Of a DNA stretch of 64,000 nt, positions 1 through 9,478 are shown in pieces (the stretch's first letter is position 1; each line of letters begins with the position of its first letter). The translations under genes and the position numbers were made by a program. Below the pieces are notes generated by a model, which saw only the letters and a program-made list of their open reading frames with translations, had not been told where the DNA came from and did not search any database. Source of the stretch: PWPR01 sp046542315 (GTDB taxonomy: Bacteria > Bacillota > UBA994 > PWPR01); assembly GCA_046542315.1 (NCBI GenBank), contig JBKHBO010000003.1:1-64000 (forward strand), given 5' to 3'.

Positions 1-14
1 AGGAAGGTGTCTGT

Positions 15-2348
15 TTGGATAATATAATAGTAGAAAAAAAATGGAAAAAGAATATAAAAAAAGCACCTAACTTTTTGCCTTTGGAGTATCAAGTCTTAAT
101 AAATCGAGGTTTAGAAAGTGAAGAAGTAGAAGAATTTATTTTATCTGATAAATTTAATTTTCATGACCCGTTTCTATTTAAAGACATGGAAAAGGCAGTT
201 GAGATAATAATTGAAGCAATAAGAAGTAATAAGAAGATTTTAGTTTATGGGGATTATGATGTAGATGGCGTTACTTCAACAGCAATTTTATATCACTTTT
301 TTGAAATGGTATCTTATCAGATTAACTATTTTATTCCAGATCGAGTCGAAGATGGATATGGTTTAAACATTAATGTTTTAGAAGAGTTATCTAAAAGTTA
401 TGATGTATTTATAACGGTTGATTGTGGCATTACTGCTAATGAGGAGATAGATTATTTAAAAAGTATTGGTAAAGAAGTTATCATAACAGACCATCATCAG
501 CAAGGGGAGCGTCTTCCTAGTGCTGATGCTATAATTAATCCTCACTTAGAACATGATTACCCTACTAAATTTTTATCGGGTGCAGGTGTTGCATTAAAGC
601 TAGCTCAAGGATTAGCAAAACGGTTGAAAGGTAATAAGTTTGATTGGGATCTGTTGTTTGCTCTATCAGCAATAGGAACTGTAGCTGATATAGTTCCTTT
701 GCAAAGAGAAAATAGGCTCATAACAAAAGTAGGCTTAGAAGCTATAAATACAAAAGATTTAAACTTTGGTATAAACGCATTGATTAAAGTAAGTGGGTTA
801 AAAAAAGGATCAATAAGCACAGGAAATATTGCCTTCGGAATAGCTCCAAGAATTAATGCAAGTGGCAGACTTGGAAGTGCATTAGATGCTCTGAATTTAT
901 TAATTACTAAAAACGAAGAAGAAGCATACTCTTTAGCAGAAAATTTAGACTTGCAAAATGAGAAAAGAAAAGCAATTGAGCAAAAAATTCTTAGCCAAGC
1001 ATTAAAGATGATTGATGTAGAAGATAATATACATATTTTATATAATAAAGAATGGCAACATGGTGTTTTAGGAATAGTAGCATCTAAAATTGTGGAGCAT
1101 ACATATAAACCAACAATTTTATTAGGAGAGGGTAAAGATTGTATAAAGGGCAGTGGTAGGAGCATAAAAGGGATTCATTTACAGCAACTTTTATTAGACC
1201 ACGATGAATTCTTAGTTTCTCATGGAGGACATGAGTTAGCTGCAGGGTTATCTCTTAAAGAAGAGGATTTTGAGGAGTTTAAAAGCTCAATGAAAAGGAA
1301 GGTAGATAGTATTTTTAATGATAAGGAATTTTATCCAGTCATTAGAATAGATTTAACAGAGAGTATACCAACCCTAAATTATACAACTGCTTGTGATCTT
1401 GAGGCTCTGGGTCCCTTTGGATTTGGCAATCCTCAACCTAATATTTTACTTGAATCTGTTGAAATAGCTGACATACAAAATATTTCCAAAGGAAAGCATA
1501 CCAAAATAGTTGTGAAAGATTTTTTTGATGGACTAGAGTGCTTACTATGGAACACTGAGAATATAAGTTTTAGTGTTGGTGATAAAATTGATGTTTTAGG
1601 AACTTTAACTAAGAATGAGTGGATGAACATTAAATCAGCCAGCTTAGTTGTCAAAGATATTAAAGGAGTCGGGAAGTTTAATATAATTGATAAGAGAAAT
1701 GAAGATTTCGAGAGCTTGTCTATTTTAGAAGAAGACGGTGTTGTGATAGCTTCATTCTACAATTATTTTGACTTTGAAAAGGAATCAAATTATGAAGATA
1801 TTTTTCAACCAAAGTTTTATAATTATAAAAATGGCAATTTTAATTGTATAAATGATTTAAGTTCAAAAATTTTTAAGAATTTAGTCTTATATGACATACC
1901 GTTTTTTGCAAATCAACTTAATAAATTACCACTAAATAAAAATTCTAAATTAATTTTGAATTATGGAAAAGATGATTATCATAGTTTAAAAAAACTACTT
2001 TCTAGCCTTGCTATAGATAGAGATTATTTATATGCAGTATATAAAAGGATAAAGAAAGATGTGATTATAAATATAAGTGAATTATCAGAAAAATCAATAA
2101 AAGAAAAAGCTAAGAACCAAAAGTTCTTTGAAGCAGTAAAGATTTTTGACGAGATGAATCTTATTGAGTTCTCTTTAGTAAGAAAAGATGGAGTCAAAAT
2201 CAAGTTAAAGCATGGTCAAAAAGTCAATATTGGAGATAGCTTGAAGCTAAGAAACTTCAATGAATTAGTTCAAAGAGCAGAAAAAGAGTCAAAATTTTTG
2301 CTAAAAGCTGATGTTAATCAGTTGAATAAATATGTAAGGAGAGTATAA
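15..2348 (+). CDS. recJ: Single-stranded-DNA-specific exonuclease RecJ
   Basis: 5'-3' single-strand DNA exonuclease used in recombination and mismatch or base-excision repair. The DHH phosphoesterase motifs are visible: DYDVDG at residues 80-85, VDCG around 135-138 and the DHH triad at 159-161. The DHHA1 substrate-binding part, with GSGRS and HGGHELAAG, lies at about 380-415, followed by an OB-like region. At 777 residues it is the long Firmicutes form with an extra C-terminal domain of about 200 residues of unknown detail. The start is TTG, chosen because an AGGAAGG ribosome site sits at positions 1-7. The stop codon abuts the apt start, so the two are co-transcribed. Any upstream gene is outside the window. 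Confidence 0.96.
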   Translation: MDNIIVEKKWKKNIKKAPNFLPLEYQVLINRGLESEEVEEFILSDKFNFHDPFLFKDMEKAVEIIIEAIRSNKKILVYGDYDVDGVTSTAILYHFFEMVSYQINYFIPDRVEDGYGLNINVLEELSKSYDVFITVDCGITANEEIDYLKSIGKEVIITDHHQQGERLPSADAIINPHLEHDYPTKFLSGAGVALKLAQGLAKRLKGNKFDWDLLFALSAIGTVADIVPLQRENRLITKVGLEAINTKDLNFGINALIKVSGLKKGSISTGNIAFGIAPRINASGRLGSALDALNLLITKNEEEAYSLAENLDLQNEKRKAIEQKILSQALKMIDVEDNIHILYNKEWQHGVLGIVASKIVEHTYKPTILLGEGKDCIKGSGRSIKGIHLQQLLLDHDEFLVSHGGHELAAGLSLKEEDFEEFKSSMKRKVDSIFNDKEFYPVIRIDLTESIPTLNYTTACDLEALGPFGFGNPQPNILLESVEIADIQNISKGKHTKIVVKDFFDGLECLLWNTENISFSVGDKIDVLGTLTKNEWMNIKSASLVVKDIKGVGKFNIIDKRNEDFESLSILEEDGVVIASFYNYFDFEKESNYEDIFQPKFYNYKNGNFNCINDLSSKIFKNLVLYDIPFFANQLNKLPLNKNSKLILNYGKDDYHSLKKLLSSLAIDRDYLYAVYKRIKKDVIINISELSEKSIKEKAKNQKFFEAVKIFDEMNLIEFSLVRKDGVKIKLKHGQKVNIGDSLKLRNFNELVQRAEKESKFLLKADVNQLNKYVRRV

Positions 2349-2870
2349 ATGGATATTAATAAATTGAAAGAGATGATCAGAGAGGTTCCAGATTTCCCTA
2401 AAAAAGGAATAGGTTTTAAAGACATAACACCAATTCTTCAGGATAAAGAGGCATTTGCTTATTCTGTGAATAAGTTAGTAGAGCTATATAAAGATAGCAA
2501 CCTTGATATCGTAGTAGGGCCTGAAGCAAGAGGCTTTATATATGGAGCTCCTTTGGCTTATGCATTAAATATTGGGTTTGTTCCAATAAGGAAAGAGGGC
2601 AAATTGCCAGCTGAAATCGAGACTATTGAGTATGAATTAGAATACGGAACTAACATCATTGAAATTCATAAAGATTCAATAACTTCTGGGCAAAGAGTTT
2701 TAGTTGTAGATGACTTGCTAGCTACTGGAGGAACTGCGGCAGCAGCAGCAGATCTAGTTAAAAAGCTTGGAGGAGAGGTTGTTGCAATAGCCTTCATTAT
2801 TGAATTAGAATTTTTAAACGGAAGAGATAGTTTATCAGACTACAAAGTAGACTCACTTATAAAATTTTAA
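2349..2870 (+). CDS. apt: Adenine phosphoribosyltransferase
   Basis: Cytosolic purine salvage enzyme: adenine + PRPP gives AMP + PPi. At 173 residues it has normal length. The PRPP-binding loop VVDDLLATGGT is clear in the C-terminal half, and the N-terminal REVPDFPKKGIGFKDITP signature is typical of bacterial Apt. ATG immediately follows the recJ stop with no gap, and rel follows 12 nt later. The recJ-apt-rel order is the usual one in Bacillota and ties nucleotide salvage to (p)ppGpp metabolism. Confidence 0.97.
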   Translation: MDINKLKEMIREVPDFPKKGIGFKDITPILQDKEAFAYSVNKLVELYKDSNLDIVVGPEARGFIYGAPLAYALNIGFVPIRKEGKLPAEIETIEYELEYGTNIIEIHKDSITSGQRVLVVDDLLATGGTAAAAADLVKKLGGEVVAIAFIIELEFLNGRDSLSDYKVDSLIKF

Positions 2871-2882
2871 GGAGTGTTTGTC

Positions 2883-5033
2883 GTGGATCTTACCACATTA
2901 AAAAACAAAATTAAATTTAGATTAAACCCAGAGCAAGATAAAACTTTAGATAAAGCTTATGAAGTTGCATTACAAGCTCATGATCAACAAATGAGAGCTA
3001 GTGGTGCGCCTTATATAAGTCATCCAATATCAGTTTCTATCATTTTGGCTGAAGATCTAGAGATGGATTTTGAGACTATTGTTGCTGGGATACTACATGA
3101 TGTGGTAGAAGATTCAGAAATGAGTTCTGATAGGATTGAAGAAATTTTTGGCTCTGACATTGCGTTATTGGTAGATGGTGTTACAAAGTTGACTAGGATT
3201 AGAGAAAAAACCAGAACTGAACAACAAGCACACAATCTTCATAAAATGTTTTTAGCTATGGCAAAAGATATAAGAGTTGTCATTATAAAACTGGCTGATA
3301 GATTGCACAATATGAGGACTCTTGATAGTGTCAATACAGAAAAGCAAATGAGAATAGCAAGAGAGACTTTAGAGATTTATGCACCTTTAGCTAATAGATT
3401 GGGAATGTATTTTATAAAGTCCGAACTAGAAGATAGAGCTTTGAGATTTTTAAAGCCTCAAGTATATAAAGAAATTCAAAGACTAGTTGATAAGAAGCGT
3501 TCTGAAAGAGAAGAATTTGTAAGTGAGGTATTAGAGACACTTGAACAAAAGTTACAAGAAGTTGATATAAATGCTGAGATTATGGGTAGACCAAAGCACT
3601 TTTACAGCATTTATAAAAAAATGGTTGATAAATCAAAAAGTTTTGAAGAAATTTACGATTTAACTGCAGTAAGGATAATTGTTGAAAGTGTAAAAGATTG
3701 TTATGGAGCTCTTGGTGTGGTACACACTATGTGGACACCTCTGCCTGGAAGATTTAAAGATTATATTGCTATGCCAAAGCCTAATATGTATCAATCTTTG
3801 CATACAACTGTTATTGGGCTTAGAAAGGAACCTGTAGAAATTCAGATTAGAACTTTAGAAATGCATAGAACAGCTGAGTTTGGTATTGCAGCTCATTGGA
3901 AATATAAAGAAGGCTTAGAAAACCAGAGTGATTTTGATAATAAACTTGCTTGGCTTAGACAAGTAATGGATTTTCAAAATGAATTGAGAGATGTAGAAGA
4001 ATTTGTTGATAGTTTAAAAGTAGACTTGTTTTCTGACCAAGTATTTGTATTTACACCTAAAGGTGATGTTATAGATCTTCCAGCAGGAGCAATACCGATA
4101 GATTTTGCATATAGAATTCATACAGAGATTGGTAACAGATGTATTGGTGCAAAAGTTAACGGTGCTATAGTGCCATTAGACTATGAGCTGCAAACGGGAG
4201 ATATTGTGCAAATTCTAACTTCAAAAAGTGCTCATGGACCAAGTAGAGATTGGCTGAATAAAGTAAGAACTTCAAGTGCTAGATCTAGGATAAGACAATG
4301 GTTCAAGAAGGAACAAAGAGAAGAAAACATTGAACATGGCCTGACTCAGTTAAAATCAGAATTAAAAAAGCTAGGGTATGGGTCAAAAAGCATATTGCAA
4401 AATAAAGAACATAATTTTATAGAAGAAGTTTTAGATGATTTCAGTTACTCATCATATGAAGATCTATTAGCAAGCATCGGCTATGGTAACCAATCTGCAG
4501 AAAGTATAGCTAATAGGTTAGTAGAGTATTATAGAGAAAAATATGAAACTGAAAATGTTATAGAAAAAATAATTGAAGAAGAGCAAAGACCCGTAGATGT
4601 ATCGACAAATGGGATAGCTATTCAAGGCATAGACAATGCTTTATTGAAGTTGGCGAGGTGTTGTAATCCAGTTCCCGGAGATGAAGTAGTTGGGTATATA
4701 ACTCGAGGTAAAGGCGTTACAATACATAGATCTGATTGTCCTAATATTTTGGCAAAAAAAGAAGATGAAGAAGAAAGACTAATCGATGTTATGTGGAGTG
4801 AAGATGAGTCTCTAGTTTATCCAGTTCCACTTCAAATTAATATGACTAATAGACCTGGTTCAATTTATGATGTGTTAGGGGAAGTTTCAAAGATGAATAT
4901 AAATATCTCAGCACTCCATTCTAGAGGTGGAATAGTTTACATAACATTAGAAGTTAAAGATAAAGAGCAGCTTAACCAAGTTGTAAATAAGATTAGTTCT
5001 GTTGGAGATGTAGAAAGAGTTAGGAGAGTATAA
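2883..5033 (+). CDS. rel: Bifunctional (p)ppGpp synthetase/hydrolase Rel
   Basis: Stringent-response enzyme that makes (p)ppGpp from ATP and GTP/GDP and also hydrolyses it. The HD hydrolase domain (H47, H72-D73 in ILHDVVED), the synthetase domain (RPKHFYSIYKKM, YDLTAVRI, KPNMYQSLHTT), a TGS domain (VFVFTPKGDVIDLP) and a C-terminal ACT domain (NRPGSIYDVLGEVSK) appear in order. Both catalytic halves look intact, so it should be bifunctional. I place the start at GTG 2883, giving 716 residues, because GGAG at 2871-2874 is correctly spaced for it. An upstream in-frame GTG at 2874 overlaps that ribosome site. dtd follows after 3 nt. Confidence 0.97.
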   Translation: MDLTTLKNKIKFRLNPEQDKTLDKAYEVALQAHDQQMRASGAPYISHPISVSIILAEDLEMDFETIVAGILHDVVEDSEMSSDRIEEIFGSDIALLVDGVTKLTRIREKTRTEQQAHNLHKMFLAMAKDIRVVIIKLADRLHNMRTLDSVNTEKQMRIARETLEIYAPLANRLGMYFIKSELEDRALRFLKPQVYKEIQRLVDKKRSEREEFVSEVLETLEQKLQEVDINAEIMGRPKHFYSIYKKMVDKSKSFEEIYDLTAVRIIVESVKDCYGALGVVHTMWTPLPGRFKDYIAMPKPNMYQSLHTTVIGLRKEPVEIQIRTLEMHRTAEFGIAAHWKYKEGLENQSDFDNKLAWLRQVMDFQNELRDVEEFVDSLKVDLFSDQVFVFTPKGDVIDLPAGAIPIDFAYRIHTEIGNRCIGAKVNGAIVPLDYELQTGDIVQILTSKSAHGPSRDWLNKVRTSSARSRIRQWFKKEQREENIEHGLTQLKSELKKLGYGSKSILQNKEHNFIEEVLDDFSYSSYEDLLASIGYGNQSAESIANRLVEYYREKYETENVIEKIIEEEQRPVDVSTNGIAIQGIDNALLKLARCCNPVPGDEVVGYITRGKGVTIHRSDCPNILAKKEDEEERLIDVMWSEDESLVYPVPLQINMTNRPGSIYDVLGEVSKMNINISALHSRGGIVYITLEVKDKEQLNQVVNKISSVGDVERVRRV

Positions 5034-5036
5034 TAG

Positions 5037-5474
5037 ATGAGAGCATTGATACAAAGAGTAAAAGAGGCTAGAGTAATAACTAAAGGCAAATGTGTTGGAG
5101 AAATAAAAGAAGGCATGTTAGTTCTTTTAGGGGTAAAAGAAGGAGATACAACTGAAAATATAGATTATCTTGTTAATAAAACTATTAACTTGAGAATATT
5201 TAATGACAATGAAGACAAGATGAATCTATCTTTGTTAAATACAAAAGGAGAATTATTAGTAGTTTCTCAATTTACACTTTATGCTGACTGTTCAAGAGGT
5301 AGAAGACCTAGTTATTCAGAAGCTGCTAATCCTGAATTAGCAGAGACTCTGTATGAGGAATTTATAGAAAAAATAAAAAAAGAAGAAATAAATGTTCAGT
5401 CAGGAGTTTTTGGTGCTCATATGGATGTAGAGCTTATAAATGATGGGCCCGTTACTATCATGATTGAAAATTAG
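5037..5474 (+). CDS. dtd: D-aminoacyl-tRNA deacylase
   Basis: Hydrolyses D-aminoacyl-tRNAs, and glycine mischarged on tRNA-Ala, to protect translation fidelity. At 145 residues it has the family length. The SQFTLYADCSRGRRPSY motif in the middle and the Gly-cisPro motif (NDGPVT) near the C-terminus are both present, as is the N-terminal MRALIQRV. It sits in the conserved Bacillota string rel-dtd-MBL hydrolase and is translated just behind rel. Confidence 0.97.
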   Translation: MRALIQRVKEARVITKGKCVGEIKEGMLVLLGVKEGDTTENIDYLVNKTINLRIFNDNEDKMNLSLLNTKGELLVVSQFTLYADCSRGRRPSYSEAANPELAETLYEEFIEKIKKEEINVQSGVFGAHMDVELINDGPVTIMIEN

Positions 5475-5484
5475 GTGGTATATT

Positions 5485-6114
5485 ATGAAGATTAAAAAAA
5501 TAAAAAATGGTAAATTGTCCACTAATTCATACCTAGTTTATAATGAGGATTTAGAGGCATTAATTATAGATCCTGCAGACGATACCGAAAAGATTATAAA
5601 TACAATCGATGAGTTAAATCTTAAATTAAAATATATTGTAAATACACATGGGCATAGCGACCATGTGGCTGGAAATAAAGATTTAGCTGACAAATACAAC
5701 TGTGAAATAATAATAAGTAAAAAAGATGCAGCAATGCTTGAAAGACCGAGTGATAATCTTTCTCTTTACTTAGGCATTAAGGGAGAGCAACCTAGTCCTG
5801 ATAGATTAGTTGAGGAGAATGATGTTATAAAACTAGGGGATATAAAACTGGTTGTTATAGAGACACCAGGTCATACTAAAGGATCAGTTTCTTTGTTTGA
5901 ACAAACTAGAGACGTTTTATTTAGCGGGGATACTTTGTTCCACCGATCTGTTGGTAGGACGGATTTGCCAGGAGGAAGCATACCAGACTTGTTAAATTCT
6001 TTAAAAAAATTATTTAATTTACCAGGAAGGGTGACTGTATATCCTGGGCATAGTGAGACAACAAAAATAGAATTTGAAAGGGAGAATAATCCTTTTGCCA
6101 AGAAATTGGGGTAA
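5485..6114 (+). CDS. Metallo-beta-lactamase-fold hydrolase (glyoxalase II-like, YqgX type)
   Basis: Probable di-metal hydrolase of the glyoxalase II-like subgroup. The HxHxDH motif (THGHSDHVAGN), the downstream GHT, the SGDTLF metal bridge and the late PGHSE histidine are all visible in 209 residues. The substrate is not determined by sequence; thioesters or persulfides are possible. ATG 5485 is preferred over an upstream TTG because AGGTGG lies just before it. The gene sits between dtd and hemZ, as YqgX-like genes often do, and its last 41 nt overlap the proposed hemZ start. Confidence 0.9.
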   Translation: MKIKKIKNGKLSTNSYLVYNEDLEALIIDPADDTEKIINTIDELNLKLKYIVNTHGHSDHVAGNKDLADKYNCEIIISKKDAAMLERPSDNLSLYLGIKGEQPSPDRLVEENDVIKLGDIKLVVIETPGHTKGSVSLFEQTRDVLFSGDTLFHRSVGRTDLPGGSIPDLLNSLKKLFNLPGRVTVYPGHSETTKIEFERENNPFAKKLG

Positions 6115-7234
6115 TTTAAATGGAGTTAGGCCTATTAAACTGTTATATTATCTAGATGAAAGTAATTATAGTAAAAAAGATATTTATAGTTATTTGATTG
6201 GCTCAGAGAAATTAAATGAAGAAACGGCTGAACTGTTAGTGGATTTATTTAGTTTAGAGGAGAAAGTTTTTAAGGCGATAGATAAAAGTGGAGTCGCTTT
6301 ATATATACATATACCTTTTTGTCCATCGAGATGTACATATTGCTCTTTTGTATCACAGTCTAATTTCTTCACAACAAACTTGCTGGATGATTATCTAGAG
6401 TGCTTAATAAGAGAGATTAATTTCACAGTTGATTATATTATGAAGAACGAATTGAGTGTTTTCGCAATCTACATTGGAGGAGGAACTCCTACATATCTAG
6501 ATGATACTCAATTAGAAAAGCTTTTAAATTGTATAAGTGGTAGTATTAAAAGAGATGTAATAGAGTTTACAGTTGAAGCTGGGCGCCCTAATACAATTAA
6601 TAAAAAGAAGTTAAAAGTAATGAAAGAAAACGGAGTAACAAGGGTGTGTATTAACCCTCAATCAATGAAAGATGATACTATTAAGAGAGTAAACAGGAAA
6701 CACAGTTCTGAAGATATAAAGAATGCTTTTGAAATGACTAAAGAATACAGCTTTGATATAAATATGGATATGATCGTTGGTTTGCCTAGGGAAGAGAAGG
6801 CGGATATTTTATATACATTGGATGAATTAATAAAATTAAACCCAGATGAAATAACTGTGCATAGTTTAGCTATAAAAAGAGCTTCTTCTTTAGAAAAAAT
6901 TTCCCAAAGGGTAGATATCTCAATTTTTGATCAAATAGGAAAGACTTTGAGTAAAAATGGGTATAATGAGTATTATCTATACAAGCAAAGTAATACTTTA
7001 CATAGTGAAGCTAATATCGGATATACAAAGAATAAGCCATGTATATATAACATGGCAATGATAAATGAGCAATACTCAATTTTATCTAGTGGAGCAGGTG
7101 CAGTAACAAAAATTTTAGATAAAAACAAGAAGTTTACAAGATTTAATGCACCAAAAGATGTAAAACTTTATATTGATAATTTTAATGTATTTTTGCAGAA
7201 AAAGAAAAGGTGGTTTAGTAATGAAAGAATTTAG
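6074..7234 (+). CDS. hemZ: HemZ-type radical SAM coproporphyrinogen dehydrogenase-like protein, N-terminally shortened
   Basis: Radical SAM protein of the HemN/HemZ family. The cluster motif is canonical: C83-x3-C87-x2-C90, followed by GGGTP at 135-139. Relatives such as Bacillus HemZ carry about 110-120 residues before the WG...GxRPTKLL motif. Here that motif (NWGNLNGVRPIKLL) starts at residue 11, so the N-terminal domain is absent and any longer frame would have to run through the MBL gene. The start is uncertain: TTG 6074 has no good ribosome site, while TTG 6095 has AGGGAG about 11 nt upstream. No other heme gene is nearby and the usual hisS neighbour is missing, so the true substrate is open. 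Confidence 0.82.
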   Translation: MKGRIILLPRNWGNLNGVRPIKLLYYLDESNYSKKDIYSYLIGSEKLNEETAELLVDLFSLEEKVFKAIDKSGVALYIHIPFCPSRCTYCSFVSQSNFFTTNLLDDYLECLIREINFTVDYIMKNELSVFAIYIGGGTPTYLDDTQLEKLLNCISGSIKRDVIEFTVEAGRPNTINKKKLKVMKENGVTRVCINPQSMKDDTIKRVNRKHSSEDIKNAFEMTKEYSFDINMDMIVGLPREEKADILYTLDELIKLNPDEITVHSLAIKRASSLEKISQRVDISIFDQIGKTLSKNGYNEYYLYKQSNTLHSEANIGYTKNKPCIYNMAMINEQYSILSSGAGAVTKILDKNKKFTRFNAPKDVKLYIDNFNVFLQKKKRWFSNERI

Positions 7235-8996
7235 AGTTGTTGAAAATAGAACCCATATGTGCACACAATTATCGAAAGATGATTGCAGTAAAGTAGTCAA
7301 ACTTTTTGGATGGGTTCAAAAGAGAAGGAATCTTGGAGGATTAATTTTTATTGATTTAAGAGATAGAAGTGGAATTATCCAGTTAGCTATTGACCCTGAA
7401 AGTTCAGCATTTGACATAGCAGAATCCACACGATCTGAATATGTAATAGCTGTTAAAGGAATTGTAAGAAAAAGGCCAGAAGGTCAAGTTAATACTGAGT
7501 TAAAAACAGGCGCTATAGAGGTTTTAGTAGAAGAAATGGAAATTCTAAATACTTCATTAACTCCACCATTTTACATCGAAGATGATGTTAATGCTGAAGA
7601 AAGCTTAAAACTAAAATATAGATATCTTGATTTGAGAAGACCTAAAGTTCAAAATGCTTTAATAATGCGACACAAAATTGTAAAATCTGTTAGGGATTTT
7701 TTAGATGACACTGGATTTATAGAAGTAGAAACTCCAATATTGACAAAATCAACTCCAGAAGGAGCAAGAGATTATTTGGTACCTTCTAGAGTGCATAAAG
7801 GCAGTTTCTATGCTTTACCACAATCACCTCAATTGTTTAAACAACTTCTCATGATATCTGGGTTCGATAGATATTTTCAAATTGTTAAATGTTTTAGAGA
7901 TGAAGACTTAAGAGCAGATAGGCAGCCAGAATTTACTCAAATTGATATCGAACTGTCATTTGCAAAACAAAAAGACATTAGAAATCTTGCTGAACAGATG
8001 GTTAAATATGTCTTTAGCAGAAATCTAGACATAGAAGTAAGTGGTGAATTTCCAATCATGACATACGATGAGGCAATGAGTATTTATGGTAGTGATAAGC
8101 CAGACACAAGATTTGATATGATCTTAAAAGATATTTCTACAGTTTTTACAAACACTAAATTTAGAGTTTTTAGTAATGTCATAGAATCTGATGGGTCGAT
8201 AAAAGCAATAAAAGTAGAGGGTCAGAAATACAGTAGGAAAGATATTGACCAATTGACTGATTTTGTAAAGAAATACGGGGCTAAAGGTTTAGTTTGGATT
8301 CAAAAAGAAGATAGTGGAGTTAGGTCTTCAATTTCTAAGTTTTTAACAGAAGAAGAGATTGATGCATTGACTAAGGAATTATCTTTGCAAACGGGAGACT
8401 TTGTATTTGTTGTAGCAGATAGTAAAAAGGTAGCTAATAAAGCTCTTGGAGCATTAAGATTAGAGATAGCTAAGGCGATTGGCTTAATTGATAAAGATAA
8501 ATTTAACTTTTTATGGATAGTAGACTTTCCTTTATTTGAGTTTGATGAAGAAGATAATAGATTTTATGCAGCTCATCACCCTTTTACTATGCCTTATGAA
8601 GAAGATCTATCTTTGATGGAAAGTAATCCTGAAAAAGTAAGAGCACAAGCATATGATTTGGTTTTGAATGGCGCTGAAATAGCTGGAGGAAGTTTAAGAA
8701 TATATAATAGTGAAATACAGAAAAGCATGTTAAAAACACTAGGTTTTAGTGAAAAAGAAGCTAGTGATCAGTTTGGATTTTTAATAGATGCTTTAGACTA
8801 TGGAGCACCTCCACATGGTGGAATTGCTTTTGGGCTAGATAGATTGGTAATGGAAATGTTAGGAATTAGTAACATTAGAGATGTAATTGCTTTTCCAAAA
8901 ACAACTAGTGCATCATGTTTATTAACAGATGCACCAAATGAAGTTAGTAAAACTCAGTTAGAAGAATTAGGTTTATTAATAAATAAAGAATCATAA
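7221..8996 (+). CDS. aspS: Aspartyl-tRNA synthetase
   Basis: Class II aminoacyl-tRNA synthetase charging tRNA-Asp. It has the N-terminal OB-fold anticodon domain (LFGWVQKRRNLGG), the catalytic core with QSPQLFKQLLM and FRDEDLRADRQPEF, a bacterial GAD insertion, and the motif 3 region GGIAFGLDRLVM. The length of 591 residues is normal for the bacterial type. ATG 7221 is supported by AAAGGTGG 7-14 nt upstream, and the first codons overlap the end of hemZ by 14 nt. In many clostridia hisS precedes aspS; here it does not. Whether the enzyme also charges tRNA-Asn cannot be read from sequence. Confidence 0.98.
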   Translation: MKEFRVVENRTHMCTQLSKDDCSKVVKLFGWVQKRRNLGGLIFIDLRDRSGIIQLAIDPESSAFDIAESTRSEYVIAVKGIVRKRPEGQVNTELKTGAIEVLVEEMEILNTSLTPPFYIEDDVNAEESLKLKYRYLDLRRPKVQNALIMRHKIVKSVRDFLDDTGFIEVETPILTKSTPEGARDYLVPSRVHKGSFYALPQSPQLFKQLLMISGFDRYFQIVKCFRDEDLRADRQPEFTQIDIELSFAKQKDIRNLAEQMVKYVFSRNLDIEVSGEFPIMTYDEAMSIYGSDKPDTRFDMILKDISTVFTNTKFRVFSNVIESDGSIKAIKVEGQKYSRKDIDQLTDFVKKYGAKGLVWIQKEDSGVRSSISKFLTEEEIDALTKELSLQTGDFVFVVADSKKVANKALGALRLEIAKAIGLIDKDKFNFLWIVDFPLFEFDEEDNRFYAAHHPFTMPYEEDLSLMESNPEKVRAQAYDLVLNGAEIAGGSLRIYNSEIQKSMLKTLGFSEKEASDQFGFLIDALDYGAPPHGGIAFGLDRLVMEMLGISNIRDVIAFPKTTSASCLLTDAPNEVSKTQLEELGLLINKES

Positions 8997-9010
8997 GATG
9001 AAAGGTGGAA

Positions 9011-9478
9011 ATGCACGAAAAGTGCTATTTTATGGAAAGAAGAGGAATAGTAGTAGAAACTAATGATGATGTAGCTTCTGTCTTATTACATCGTCATTCT
9101 GCTTGTAGTTCATGTCATGGGTGTAGTTTAGGTAGTTCTGAATCTAAAGAGACAATTGTAAAAGCTGTTAATAAAGCTTCTGCAAAAAAAGGGGACTATG
9201 TGGCCATTAGCATATCTACAGAAGTCGTAACTAAAGCAGCTATAACAGCCTATGGTATACCCTTAATCTTATTAATGGTCTTCGTTGCAGTAGGTAATTA
9301 CTTTAATCTGAGTGATGGTTCTATTTTAGTTGCTGTTGCTTTAAGTTTAGTTGGTAGTTATTATTTGAATAAAAATGTTCTAGAGCCTAAAAGAAGAAAA
9401 AATAGTAAGTACGAAGTTGCAGTTACAAAAATTGTTGATAATTTAGAACAGGAGGTTTGTCATGAGCAAACTAATTGA
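9011..9478 (+). CDS. SoxR-reducing-system RseC-like membrane protein
   Basis: Small membrane protein of the RseC/MucC family. The cysteine motif C32-x2-C35-x2-C38 lies in the N-terminal cytoplasmic part. Two hydrophobic spans follow at about residues 78-95 and 100-118 (YGIPLILLMVFVAVG, ILVAVALSLVGSYY). In proteobacteria RseC acts with the Rsx/Rnf complex to reduce SoxR; in clostridia its partner is unknown. An Rnf operon lies 34 kb downstream in this window, so a link is possible but inferred. ATG 9011 is chosen over GTG 9005 because AAAGG lies 5 nt before it. The end overlaps ltaE by 17 nt. Confidence 0.85.
   Translation: MHEKCYFMERRGIVVETNDDVASVLLHRHSACSSCHGCSLGSSESKETIVKAVNKASAKKGDYVAISISTEVVTKAAITAYGIPLILLMVFVAVGNYFNLSDGSILVAVALSLVGSYYLNKNVLEPKRRKNSKYEVAVTKIVDNLEQEVCHEQTN

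Noticed and set aside
605..1165. 186-codon minus-strand open frame opposite recJ
   Set aside because: Antisense shadow of conserved recJ sequence; no start signals.
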